Counted from the stretch's first letter, positions 11,332 to 22,224 are shown. The stretch: 64,000 bases of DNA from Theobroma cacao (GCF_000208745.1 NC_030851.1:32763833-32827832), one strand, 5' to 3'. Notes: a model not told the origin generated them from the letters alone. A program made the numbers and translations.

Positions 11332-12460
11332 GAAAATAGTATAACTCTTCTTTACGTGTGATGAAGTGTAAAAGATTTGGTATTAGTGGTGCAATCAATG
11401 GGGTTCAAATTGGTTTGGGCAATGTGAGGCCTTTGCATACTTCCTTGCACGGAATGAGGTGAGCTTGCCAAGTAACAAAGGACAGATATGGTGAATGGCT
11501 TTTTTTTTTTTTTTTCATTACTTGGTCTATTTGGTTTTTTAGAAATGAGGTGGTATTTAGATTTTAAAAAATCATGAGATTTTATGCAAGTTGTTGATAC
11601 TATTAAATTAAGAATTATGTGGTGGGCCAAGATAAAGTAGCCGAAAGAGAGAAGCTTGATTAAAGATTGGTTTATGAGGCGAAAGAGCAGCCACCCCCTA
11701 ATAGAATTCTCAAATTCAATGTGCAGAATTCTCAAATTCAATATGGATGGGGTGGCAAGGGGTTGCCTAAGAAAGGCTAGTATTAGGGGAATAGAGTTGA
11801 TTTAGGAGACATCAAAATCCTTTTCTCGAAGTCAATTGGTGTGGGTGATTCAAACTTCATTGATTGGCTATCGAAGAAACATTTTTAGTTTTCTTTTTAG
11901 GTTCCAAATAGGCCAAAACTCATGCTCTTTTTTGTGGAAAGTGATTCGGCAAATGTAATGAAGTGGGTGAAGTTCTTGCATATCTCCTAGAAGCTACGAA
12001 GAATCATTATTCAAATTGAAAATCTCAAATAGTAGTTGAGGACATGGGCGGAACCTTGTATATTGATGGAGGTATATATTTTTTATGTTTTTTTAAAAGT
12101 ATATATTTTTTATTTTAATGGTCCTCTAAAAATTGTTTAACTTTTTTTTTTTTTTAATCTTTGACCCTTGAATAAAAATTGCCTAACTCTGTCCTTGGTT
12201 AGGGAGATGGAGTATAGTTCACAGTCCTAGATCGACCAATGATATGGTAGACAATTTGGCCAATAATGGGGTCCGAAGAGTCCATGAACATTCCCTTGTG
12301 TTCGGTGAAGAATCACACACTCATCTTCAGGAGTTGGAAGGTGGTGAACATGCGAGGCCTTGAGGAGGCAAATCTTGGGAATGAGTCGAGATGTTACAGA
12401 TCTAGGATAAAAGGCATGTTGAAGAATTGGGGTGCGAAACAAGTATTATAGGTCTGGTGT
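11332..12460 (+). mobile_element. LINE 1, right part: RNase H domain remnant
   Basis: After the solo LTR, frames give WWAKIK, then KFNMDGVARG...KASIRGI (first RNase H Asp, about 11735-11790), ESDSANVMKW (about 11940), and HSPRSTNDMVDNLANNGVRR (about 12215-12275), in the order of the RNase H domain found at the end of plant LINE ORF2. An AATTCTCAAATTCAAT string is duplicated at about 11701-11740. The domain is also split by a small insertion at about 12047-12199. Clearly inactive. The 3' end and target duplication were not located. Confidence 0.65.
12047..12199. mobile_element. Small insertion (~150 bp) inside the LINE 1 RNase H
   Basis: Removing about 150 bases joins the frame before (IENLK..WLR) to the frame after (RWSIVHSPRSTND). 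Its ends are weakly inverted: GAGGACATGGGCGG on the left, and the reverse of TCTGTCCTTGG on the right. A diverged GTTGAGG/GTTAGGG pair could be the target duplication. It is probably a short DNA transposon relic; the class is unknown. Confidence 0.45.
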
Positions 12461-13626
12461 AAATATTTTCTGTTTGTGAGATTGGCAGATTGTTGCAAGG
12501 TATGACTGGGTCTTTTTTTATTGTTCCTGTGAGGGATATGTGAGATGATGACATTAAGGTGTACATTTTGTGTTTTTTTGTTGATGGGTCTAAGTGGCTG
12601 ATCATGCTATAGTAAGTAGACCCTTTTGATGCTACAATATCGCTTGAAAATCAGTATAACTCAATTTTTCAAAGAGAAAATCCTTGTTAAGTCATATATG
12701 ATAAAAACCATTAGAATAATTTTTGTTGTTTGTATAAAAATGAATTATTGAACCAAACCTTATCCTTACAATTCAGGGAAAAAGCTCAAGACTATTAAGG
12801 CATATATTAAGGCAATATATGGATAAGTAATCTTTCGTCCAAGCTCCATCAAAATGATTGACGCATAAAGAAATCAAAAGCATAAGAAGTTACAACGTGT
12901 TATGCATGTAAAATATTTTTGTTATGAGAAACCAAAAGGAAATGGCATGTACTGGTTAAGGGTTTGTGTATCTCATTTTGGTACTAGTATATTTTACGGT
13001 CCAGTAACATGAGAGACTTTTTTAGTGTCGTATGTTTATGGGAAATAAAAGACGGTCACTACCGGACAAGGCAACTTTTTTCGAAAATATTCCTCACAGC
13101 TTTTTAAACTAATTAAAAATTAGCATGAAAATATGTCGTTTTCCATAGGGACATTGCGTTCATATTTTTGCTGTCAAATCCCAGTCAAACTAAGATTTTT
13201 TTGACAATTTTGGAGTAAAAGAGTCCGGCTTGATTTTAAAACTTTTTTCTGTATCTGATCACTTCGCGTTTTCATTGCTTGATATATGGAGTGGCATTAC
13301 ATTGACAAACCTTGGCAGTCATTACACGTGCGCACCATAAGTGTGCAGAGTAAATATTGACAAATTAAGCATCGTACAAGTAAATTAAAATTGAGAGGAT
13401 ATACAATCTCAGACATTAATGTCTAAATTCATATATATATATATATAGGTTAAAATTTTTAATTTCTTTGTGACGGGGGAGAGATATCGAGAGATTAATT
13501 TATCAAAAATATTTTTAAGGACATTTTGATCTATTTATGTCAATTTTGAATAAAAACATATAATTTTATATGAATGAATATTTCTGAAATCATCTTATAA
13601 GAAAGATTATTTTTTACAATTTTTTC

Positions 13627-13665
<39 letters not shown>

Positions 13666-13853
13666 ATGCTTAAATTAAATCCATGTTCTAATGGGTTTTT
13701 CCTCATAAAAGGGAAAGCAAAAATAACAAAATGCATAATTTAAATTAAGTTAAGCAACAAATATATTTTATGATCAGCAAAGAGATCCGAGAGCAAATGT
13801 TGAAGAGTACTTAAGAGGATATTAGAAAATACGCAGCCCAACTTGGAAATCAT
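12461..13853. other. AT-rich DNA without recognised genes
   Basis: I see no gene here. It contains TA and TA/AC microsatellites near 13434-13446 and 13627-13665 and short open frames without domain similarity. Confidence 0.5.
13627..13665 (+). repeat. Compound microsatellite (AT)n(AC)n
   Basis: A run of alternating AT is followed directly by about eight AC dinucleotides. Simple sequence repeat, probably length-variable. Confidence 0.9.
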
Positions 13854-14137
13854 GGGATTAAAGTTAAATTTGCCATAATATCATGAACCAATGTTGAATT
13901 TTATCATTATACATAAATTTCATTGATTTTTGCTACTATGCTGATACATTTAGACAAACTGTAACGAATCAATAAAAATTTGCTACTTGCAATAACGGAA
14001 TATTTTGTAAAATATTCTAATTTCATATATTTTTTTCAAAAATCAATGAAATTGAAAGAATAGCAATATAATCTAATAAAATTGAAAAAAATAAATATTG
14101 AACAATAGTTAGATTAGTGGAAATTTGACTTTAATCC
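13854..14137. mobile_element. Mutator-like MITE, 284 bp, with 9-bp target duplication
   Basis: The left end GGGATTAAAGTTAAATTTGC and the reverse complement of the right end GGATTAAAGTCAAATTTCC form terminal inverted repeats of about 25 bp. They are flanked by GGAAATCAT at 13845-13853 and 14138-14146, an exact 9-base duplication as made by MULE transposases. Further inward, CATTGATTTTTG-type strings also pair, so the whole element is a foldback. No coding capacity. Confidence 0.85.
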
Positions 14138-14146
14138 GGAAATCAT

Positions 14147-14714
14147 CAAAGAAGGTGGCCAATCAATCAGCACAAGAATTTGTTTATATATTTATGAAAG
14201 TGCTTTTTATAATTCCTTGAGTAGCAATCTTAATTACAAAGTTGACTAATGCTCAAGTTAGACAAACATAATACACTTCATTCAATTATTTAATTGATTA
14301 GATGTATTTCATATACTAATGCAACTTAGGCCGTGAACAGAAACGAAGATTTGCATAAAATTCTCAAAAAATGCGAGTACCAAAGGACAAATTTTCAATC
14401 ATTTAAAAATGAGCATCTGACTTTTCCCTATAGAGCACTAAAGTACTGAAATGTAAGGATAAAATAAGGATACTTATCAAAATTTTAATCACAATTTCAC
14501 ACGGGTTTATTAATATGAAAAATGGACAATTCATCTCAAAAATTTATTTTTCATTGGACATATAAGTCCAACCGTTTAGGTTCCGTTGATATTTTTGTTA
14601 ATTTGCTGATGTGATAATATTTTTTAAACAATTTTACCCTTCATTAATTTAAAAAATTACATACTATATAAATTATAATTTTTATTTTTAAATTTTTTTT
14701 CCCTTTAAAAAAAT
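14147..14714. other. AT-rich DNA upstream of LINE 2
   Basis: No gene is visible. The segment runs from the MITE to the target site of LINE 2. Confidence 0.5.
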
Positions 14715-14727
14715 TTTCTCCTTTATT

Positions 14728-15657
14728 GGGTTGCCAAGATTAAATGCCAAGTGGGTAGCATTCCTATTACTTACCTTGGGCTTCCATTGGGAGCGAGACC
14801 TTACTCTATAGATTTGTGGCAGTTTGTGATTCAAAAATTTGAAAAGCAAGCTTGTTTTGTGGAAAGCAAAGAGTCTTTCCATGGGAGGTCATGTCACTCT
14901 CCTTAAATTGGTTCTTAATAGCCTTCCCATTTTTTACATGTTGCTATTTCAAATGTCGGTCAAAGTCCAAAATCATATCAATAAAATTCAGAGGAGATTT
15001 TTATTGGGGGGCCCCAAACTTGTAAGAAAGCTTCATCATGTCGATTAGGCTTCCATTTGTAATTATTATCACTTTGGAGGGCTTGGACTTGTTGATATCG
15101 GAATTAAAAATAGGCATTATTGAACAAATGGCTATGGAGGTTCGGTAATGAACCAGACAACTTTTGGAGATAGATTTTGCTTGATAAAATTGGTGAAGAT
15201 CGCAAAAAGCTCATCCTTTGTTTGGGCATGGATCTAAGGTTTCTATTGTTTGGAGAAATATAACTAAGCCCCCATTGGGAGATGACGATATAACCACTAT
15301 TGTTTTTGATGGAATTGGCATTGCAATAGGAAATGGAGAACGTGCCAATTTTTGGAGCGAAGGATGGATTGATGGACATTTCCTTAAGGTCTCCTTCCCA
15401 TGGATTTTTGCTCTTGCCACTAAAAAAGATGGTTGTGTTGCTGACTATGGTATATGGACTGGGGATGACTGATAGTGGTAGATTGACTTGCAAAGGGAGA
15501 TTTTTAATTGGGAAAAAAAGTAGTGCGAGTAGTTCATGAGCTTGCTAGGCAACCAAGTTTTAGCCAAGGATTACTAAAATGTTCTAATTTGGAAGAAAAC
15601 CCCCAGTGGTGTTTATACTTCTAGGTCATTTTGCAGGATTGTCACAACTAACGAAAA
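14728..15657 (+). mobile_element. LINE 2, left part: RT thumb and connection region, 5'-truncated
   Basis: Frames (with breaks) show YLGLPLGARP (about 14770-14800), KFEKQACF, GGHVTLLKLVLNSLPIFYM (about 14880-14945), a KIQRRFLLGG string (about 14980-15015), and later GNGERANFWSEGWI (about 15330-15370) and VWKKTPSGVYTSRSF (about 15590-15630). This is the region downstream of the RT catalytic box in plant L1-type ORF2, so the 5' end with endonuclease and most of RT is missing. The start follows TTTCTCCTTTATT (14715-14727), nearly repeated after the 3' A-tail at 21065-21077. The element continues at 19735. Confidence 0.8.
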
Positions 15658-15662
15658 TATGC

Positions 15663-16465
15663 TGTTGGTGCAAATAGGGTTTAAATGGAATTCAAGGAAT
15701 TGGCAAAATTGACTTCAAGGCGAGTCTTTTAATAAAAGCTATCTTTAAGACTTATTTCGCCCTCACCACTCGGTATGCAAAGGGGAATAATGCGATTAGC
15801 CTTAAGGATACAATGAAGCCAAAGTTTAACTTTTTCTTGCACTTTACGAGAGTAGATCGCTAGATACACCCGAGAGTTTGCAAAGTTGTTCAGCCTTAAA
15901 GCTTACTTTTTGTAGTAAGTAGATTATAAGAAATTTGGACGCTTTTGTAGTTTATGAGAATTTAAGTGTTTATGTTAATAGAACACAATACTTTTCTTGC
16001 ACTTGATTTTTTACTCTTGTTTTGTTTTTGATTTGAGGTGTCAAAATGGTTGGCAACAAACCCTTTATTTAGGCTTACAAGTGTCTCTTCTTAAAGGACA
16101 CAACCCTTTCATTAAGGCACCATTTTGTCTAAAAGACATCTTTACATTATGCAAGATACAATCTTTGGATAAAGTTGTTGTTTCAATAATTATCTTATGA
16201 AATGACAACTATTCATTTTATAAAACATAATCTTGAATTTATAATTTGAAACAATAACTTTTTATATTTAAACTTTTGAGCTATGGCGTTTTTCCAATTT
16301 GTCTCATAACCTTTGGATGTCATTTTACCAAGAGACATAACCATTCACATGAAAACCTATCTACAATCCAACAGTTACATTATGTCACTTTATGTGACAT
16401 AACCTTTGAGCTAAGATAACTTTTCATTATGTGACATAATCTTTAATTTTGAAAATACACCAACA
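15663..16465 (-). repeat. 3' LTR of the nested Copia element
   Basis: An 803 bp direct repeat of 18964-19734, easily seen in shared strings such as GACTTATTTYGCCC, TCGGTATGCAAA, CACTTTACGAGA and GTGTCTCTTCTTA. The 32 bp length difference reflects indels, including a block near 16375-16410 missing from the other copy. Confidence 0.9.
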
Positions 16466-17059
16466 ATCCCCCACAATTTTCAAAATTTTCAAATACCAAC
16501 AACTTTGGGAACCTTGTGCATAAATGAAGGTATCCCACAGATTTAAACCTTCACTTAACGAGTGTGGTTGGTTCTAGTTTGAATTGAGTGGTTAACTAAG
16601 CATTGAACCATCGATTCTTCATTTGACTAGTCGGGCCATTAAACACACACAAGTTTCCTTACTCACTTTGTATCTAGTTTTGCCAGCATGTTTTTTGGCC
16701 TTGTGTTTTGCATCCATTCATAAGTGCTGTTAGAGTTAAGCCTTTAGCTCTTAGAAATGGCCACACTTTCATTCACATAGGTAGATACCATTGGAAGTAC
16801 TCCGTAATTATAGTACTTCAACATATACATGTTATGGGTCTATTAACAACTTTTGTTCAACCTTACCTTACACATTACGGGAACCAAGCATTTTACACCA
16901 TGAGATGGAAAATATAAATTAGTGCTTGCAATTATCCATGTGGTAGAATGGTTAATACCCAAGACTTGTAGGTCAACCACAAGCGTCAAGGTGAGCTCCC
17001 ACCATTGGAGATTTAGTTGAAAGACTTGAGACCCATCTTTCTTGAGGTCTTTATTACTA

Positions 17060-18045
17060 AGTCCTTTTTTAGATCTTTAGTAAACGAATATGCTAAACTT
17101 TCACAAAACCTCATATAACTTATAGTGACTATACCATCACTAATTCTTTGTCGTACAATGCTTTATTGAAGTCCAATATATTGACTCTTTCCATTGTATG
17201 CTTGATTATATGCCTTTGATACAATTGCTTCATTGTCACAATGTATTAAGATTGGTGCCATTGGTTTAGGTCACAATGGAGTCCGCTTGACAAAATTGTT
17301 TCTTAGAACCAAGAAATAGCACCCCCACAAATTGTAAAATCCAACCAGTCATAGAAGTATGATCCGTTTTATTTAAGTTCCAACTAGCATCTGTATACCC
17401 TTCTAAAATTGAAAAGAAAATCTTACTAACAAATGTCATAATTCTTTGTACTCTTTAAGTATCTTAGAACTCTATGAACAGCGTACCAATGTTCTTTACT
17501 TAGATTACTTGTAAATCAACTTAGCATCCCAACCACAAAAGCAATATCCAGCATTGTACACATTATAGCATACATTAGGCATTCAATCACCCTTAAATAT
17601 TCATTTTGTGCTATTTGGCTTGTCTTATTGTGTACTAGCTTTAGATTAGAATCATAAGCTGTAGTTATTGGCATACAATTTGACTTACCATACTTCATTA
17701 CAATCTTTTTAATGTAATAAGATGGAGACAATATTAGGCTATTATTGTCTCTCATTATTCTTAAGAATAACATCTACCACACCCATATCTTTCATTTTAA
17801 AATTCTTGACAAGAACCTTTTTACGTCTTCCTTTAGTTCCAAAATTGGTACAAAAGATTAACATGTCATCCACATATACATAAATAATGACACTTGGAAC
17901 TTACTATAGACACATTTATCGGATTGATTGATCTTGTAGTTATTAGCTAGCACAATCTCATCAAACTTTGGTACCATTGTTTAAGTGCTTGTTTTAATCG
18001 ATATAAGGACTTTACAAGTTTATACACATTCCCTTTTTTTCTCAA
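17060..18045 (-). pseudogene. Copia late RT and RNase H remnant
   Basis: Minus-strand frames give VYKLVKSLYRLKQ, then MYMWMT (the usual YVDD box is corrupted), then the open stretch at 17773-17516 with IMRDNNSLILSPSYYIKKIVMKYG and NEYLRVIECLMYAIMCTMLDIAFVVGMLS. This matches the conserved 'GCLMYAM-TRPDIAYAVG' region of Copia RT/RNase H. Downstream come EGYTDASWN and TSMTGWIL pieces of RNase H. Stops and frameshifts prevent function. Confidence 0.75.
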
Positions 18046-18059
18046 TAGACATCATTGTA

Positions 18060-18490
18060 TCTTAATGTACAGTCGGAATGTCAAATTAACACATCAAGAT
18101 ATATGTTCACACAAGCACCATTGTACTTTTAGTGCATAATAAGAATGCCATATCAAAGATATTGAATATCTATATTGCACTATTATGCTTTTGATAATAA
18201 AATGGGAATGCACCATATATCAAAATGTTAAATTTACATATTGGCACCATCATACCTTCATGTATAATAGGAATGCCACATGCTCACTTATCATATGAGC
18301 CTTGATGGTTTTACATATTGGCATCATAATACCTTAACGTATAATAGAAATGCCACATGTCCATTTATCACATAGACCTTGATGGTATTTATATATTGGC
18401 ATCATTATACCTTAACGAATGATAGAAATGCCACATGCACATAACTTGTGTCTTCCATCACATGGACCTTCATCAACTCAAGATGGTTTC
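18060..18490 (-). repeat. Minisatellite inside the Copia element, about 6 units of 63-78 bp
   Basis: The marker GAATGYCA(CAT) recurs near 18075, 18142, 18205, 18272, 18350 and 18427. Each is preceded by TACCTTAAYGTATAATAG-like sequence and followed by CATATGGACCTTGATGG-like sequence in the later units. It occupies the place where protease, integrase and early RT would be. The same array is found in the Copia element at 35603-39093. Confidence 0.8.
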
Positions 18491-18840
18491 CTTTAGGATC
18501 TTTATCTTTCTCATTTTGTTTGTGACTTCATCTTGGTTGCAATATTCTTCTTTTATTTGAAAATGATTAGCAAGGTCCTTGAGATACATCTTTTCTTTCT
18601 TATACTTTAAAGCTTCCTTAGTGTCTCTCCATGATAGAAGAAGTATGTGAATTATAAAAGACACAACAATAACCTTATTCATATCAAGATCATATATGGA
18701 TATAACAAAATCTTTTTTTCCAACCAATATATGTTTTCCATGCATGTCAAATACAATATCATTCATATCAAGTAAGGAAAGAAAACTTATCTTGTAATCC
18801 AATAAGGAACCATTTTGTCACATTCCTTGTCACCATCAAA
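18473..18840 (-). pseudogene. Copia gag fragment
   Basis: Minus strand. The open part (18802-18473) encodes about 109 residues including SFIIHILLLSWRDTKEALKY and KEKMYLKDLANHFQIKEEY. These correspond to the Copia gag motif usually written SFIIDxLPPSWxDxKxxL...M...DLxxHLRIEEE. The zinc knuckle that should follow is missing; the frame runs into the minisatellite instead. The segment GKHILVGKKD just upstream is atypical for gag and is shared with the second Copia copy. Confidence 0.7.
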
Positions 18841-18963
18841 TCAATTCATCTTTTGCCAATGAATAAAGTTTCCTTTTTCAAAGTGGTCTAGTTTAACGAT
18901 GTTGGTAAAGCACTTTTAAGTAAGCCATTGAATTCCAACACCACGAAAAATAAGTCTTAAAAT

Positions 18964-19734
18964 TGTTAGTGCAAATGGGGTTTCGACAAAATTCAAGGAA
19001 CTGACAAAATTGATTTCCAAGAGAGCCTTTCAATAGACGCTATCTTTAAGACTTATTTTGCCCCCACCATTCGGTATGCAAAAGAGAATAATACGAATAG
19101 CCTTAGGGATACAATGAAACTCAGGTCTAACTTCATCTTGCACTTTACGAGAATAGACCGCTAGATTCACCCGAAGCTTTGTAAAGCTGTTCGATCTTAA
19201 AGCCTACTTTCTGCAACAAGTAGATTATAAGGAATTTGGACGTTTTTGTAGTTGATGGTAACTTAAGTGTTTATGTTAATATAATACAACACTTTTCTTG
19301 CTCTTGATTTTCTGCTCTTGTTTTGTTTTTGATTTAATGTGTCAAAATGATTAGTAACAAGCCCTTTATATAAGCTCGCAAGTGTCTCTTCTTAGAGAAC
19401 ATAACCCTTTCATTAAGGCATCATTTTGTCTAAAAGATATTTTTACATTTTGCAAGATACAACCTTTGGATAAAGGTATTGTTTCAATAATTATCTTATG
19501 AAAGGATAACTGTTCATTTAATAAAACATAATCTTTGAATTATAATTTAAAATAATAACTTTTCATATTTAAACTTTTGAGCTATGATGTTTTTTCAATT
19601 TATCTCATAACCTTTAGATGTCATTTTACCAAGAGACATAACTATTCATATGAAAACCACCTTACAATTAACCTTTAAGTTAAGATAATTTTTTATTATG
19701 TAACATAATCTTCGATTTTGAAAATACATCAACA
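18964..19734 (-). repeat. 5' LTR of the nested Copia element
   Basis: Direct partner of 15663-16465. Its outer end abuts the TATGC duplication at 19735-19739. No obvious initiator-tRNA primer site (TGGTATCAGAGC) adjoins its inner edge; the sequence there is decayed or uses another primer. Confidence 0.9.
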
Positions 19735-21064
19735 TATGCAACCTGAGCCATGGAAGTAGGTTTGGATGGGGCTTGCGCCTTATAAAATTAAAATCTTCTG
19801 TTGGCAACTTCTTAGAGGACGTTTACCGGTGAAAGATGACTTGGCAAGAAAAGGATCATCAGTGAGATGGCAGTAACTTGCCTTCTTCGTACACTTAAAT
19901 GTGAAACGGTAAGTCACTTATTTTTTTACCTGTGACAAAGTGTGGATTTTATGGCAATGGTGGGGAGCTCTTTGGTGCATTGGATGGGTATCCCACTTTG
20001 ATCCTGTTGCCTGTTTTTTCTCATGGTTTGAACTTGACTTTCTTTTTGGAAATCTCCTTGTTTGGAAGATGGCTTGGTTTGCTATTATTTGGGCCATATG
20101 GATGGCTAGAAATGAAGGAGTCTTCGAAGGGAAATAATGGATTTCCAAACAAATTTGGGACCTCAAAAAAGGTCGAGTTGCTTGGAGGCTCAATATTAAA
20201 TGGCCGGACCTAAATATCAGTATTAGTGACCTTGTTGGCTTCCCTAACCAAAGAATTTGTCCTACCACCAGCAAGAAGAACAAGAGAACTGTCATTTGGA
20301 TGAAACCACCTGCTGGTCACTTAATATGCAATACTGATGGTGCTTCCAAAGGCAATCTTGGAGACTCTAGAATTAGGGGCATTCTTCGAAAAGAAAATGG
20401 AGATGCATTGATTATTTTTTCCAAGGCAATAGATGTCTCTGACTCCAACACAGTTGAACTCCTCACTGTCAGGGAGGCTGCCTTACTATTTGCTGCTTCA
20501 GATTGGTTTTCACAGCCCTTACTCATTGAATGTGATTCACTCAATGTTGTTTATTGGATTAAAAATCCCTTATCTATGCCTTGGAGATTAAGGTGTCATG
20601 TTGTGCAAATTACAAAATTGTTGGGTCGTATTAATTACTGCAGCATAAATCATGTCCCTTGTGCAGCAAATGGAACTGCTAATGACCTTGCCAAGAGTGG
20701 TGTTTCAAGAAATCCAAACTTCCTTTGGGTTAATGTGGAAGTAAGCCGTGAGGCCCTGGCTGAGAATGAAAGGCATTTTTTGGTTGAATATGAAACTGAA
20801 GCCAGTAAAAGTTAACTCTCCATATTGTATATTTGTTATCTCTGTTAACTATTAGCTTATCATTGTATATTTTTGTATAGCGGTGAACCCCTACTTTGTG
20901 CTCATGCTTGGCAAATCTTTGATTATGCCTTTGATTTTCCTTGAAAAAGCAGCTTTAGAGGTCAGGGATTCACAGGTCTATGGCTCCTTTTGTTTAGTCA
21001 ATAACCTGCTTTTGTGTACTTTCTCTTACTTAGCAATGAATTTACAAGCATTTTAAAAAAAAAA
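19735..21064 (+). mobile_element. LINE 2, right part: zf-RVT, RNase H and A-tail
   Basis: The frame that stops at 15657 (CRIVTTNEN) continues here across the removed Copia element with WKWVWMG-like, LAPYKIKIFCWQLLRGRLP and DLARKGSS (zf-RVT), then WAIIWAIWMARNE-like sequence. It leads into the intact RNase H frame at 20300-20815. The element ends with an A-run (about 21053-21064), followed by TTTCTCCCTTATT (21065-21077), which matches 12 of 13 bases before the 5' end. This is a standard 5'-truncated LINE insertion. Confidence 0.85.
20300..20815 (+). CDS. RNase H domain reading frame of LINE 2
   Basis: Open frame of 171 codons covering a whole plant LINE-type RNase H domain (RVT_3 class). The acidic residues are in place: Asp in NTDGASKGN (residues 11-19), Glu in LLTVREAALLF, Asp in IECDSLNVVYW, and Asp in the NDLAKSGV box near the C-terminus, preceded by INHVPCAANGTAN. 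This domain would degrade the RNA strand of the RNA-DNA hybrid during retrotransposition. The upstream ORF2 parts are broken, so the frame is a relic of the element and not a host gene on present evidence. The ATG at 20300 is simply the first Met of the domain. Host expression cannot be excluded. Confidence 0.7.
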   Translation: MKPPAGHLICNTDGASKGNLGDSRIRGILRKENGDALIIFSKAIDVSDSNTVELLTVREAALLFAASDWFSQPLLIECDSLNVVYWIKNPLSMPWRLRCHVVQITKLLGRINYCSINHVPCAANGTANDLAKSGVSRNPNFLWVNVEVSREALAENERHFLVEYETEASKS

Positions 21065-21179
21065 TTTCTCCCTTATTCTTTTTCTTTCAAACGGTCAGGC
21101 GGCGGCAATTTCAATGCCAGTTGGCCACCTTTCAATCGGATCTGGTCATGCTTGACTAAATCTGGCTAAATCTTGGCCT

Positions 21180-21372
21180 AGGGAGCACTCAACGGTGCTC
21201 CCAAAACCAAGGGAACCGAGTGCTCCCCAAGCCAGGGGAGCACTTGACGATGCTCCTCAAGCTAAGGGAGCACTCGATGGTGCTCCCAGGCCATGGAAGC
21301 ACCAAATTTGGTGCTCCCAAGCCTAGGGAGCACTCAATGCTCCCTTGGCCTAGGGAGCACGGTCTGGTGCTC
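21180..21372 (+). repeat. GC-rich hairpin minisatellite (GGGAGCAC / GTGCTCCC)
   Basis: About eight alternations of GGGAGCAC(T) and (G)GTGCTCCC, spaced 10-25 bases with linkers such as TCGATG, CAAGCC and GGCCTA. Each adjacent pair forms a stem. The GC content stands out against surrounding AT-rich DNA. No coding role is apparent. Confidence 0.8.
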
Positions 21373-22224
21373 TTTTGAGAGTCTGGTCGAATCTCCAATC
21401 GCAAAATGATCCGTCAAAAACTTGAGAGAAAAGGAAAGAGTAATTAAAAAAAAATTGACATTTTAGACATTTTATGATAAAGCATTATTGTCGTTTAAAC
21501 ATTTTGAACAGAGTTTTTATTTTAAAAACAAATAGATCTGTGTGTAATTATTATTAAAAGTTAATAATATTTGAATATTTTATCTTAAATGTAATGAAGA
21601 ACACTATTGTATGACACGTTTTTTTTCTACATATACTGTTGTGATAAAAAATTATTGAAAAGTTGCTTTTCTAAAAGGAAAATAAAAAAATTACTATTTT
21701 GATGTTGAATATTTGTTCAGTTAACATTTTTTTTTTAAAGTATGAATATATAAGCTTATCAACGAAAATGTAAACAATCTTTTGGATGAATTTCTGAGCC
21801 TACCTCATCTGTTGTTAGCATAATTAACAATCCACATGGAAACATTTAACAACTATAAATATATATTATAATATTTAATTTTAATCAATTTACTCTTAAG
21901 CATATGATGAATTAATATTCAACGTTGGACCCATTGTTGTTTTAGCAGCTAATTTTGAGAAAATGAAGAAGGAAGGAAAAAAAGTCCAAATTGAAATGTT
22001 TCTAAAAGCTATAAATAAACCTACTCTTAACTAGGATCTGGTTGCACATAATTACAATGTGCGGCGGAGATCTGGAAAGACATGAATGGATTGGCCTTGA
22101 AGCCCTTTTTTTTTTTATATAGCTGCTACTATATTCATTAAGAAATATGGAGAGAGAAAAAATATTGAATTCTGAAAATAAGACATAAATTCAAAATAAC
22201 CAACAAAAGTAGTTTATATTATAT

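Larger units (their letters stand above)
15663..19734 (-). mobile_element. Copia-type LTR retrotransposon with internal deletion, nested in LINE 2
   Basis: LTRs at 15663-16465 and 18964-19734 begin TGTTRGTG and end CAYCAACA. The 5-base duplication TATGC flanks the element (15658-15662 and 19735-19739). Coding pieces lie on the minus strand, so the 5' LTR is the right one. A polypurine tract (GTGGGGGAT on the minus strand, about 16466-16474) precedes the 3' LTR. Order on the minus strand: gag piece (about 18840-18473), minisatellite (about 18490-18060), late RT (from VYKLVKSLY at about 18040), then RNase H (to about 17060). Protease, the gag zinc knuckle, integrase and the early RT fingers are absent, so it is non-autonomous. 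Many stops; now dead. Confidence 0.85.

Noticed and set aside
11352..11741. 129-codon minus-strand open frame
   Set aside because: It is antisense to the LINE 1 RNase H remnant and has no domain.
16940..17010. tRNA-like string (TGGTAGAATGGTTAATACCC and following)
   Set aside because: No acceptor stem or T-loop can be formed, and the sequence lies in the 3' non-coding part of the Copia element.
18060..18490. CRISPR-like array of repeats
   Set aside because: Units are tandem and diverged with no unique spacers, inside a plant retrotransposon.
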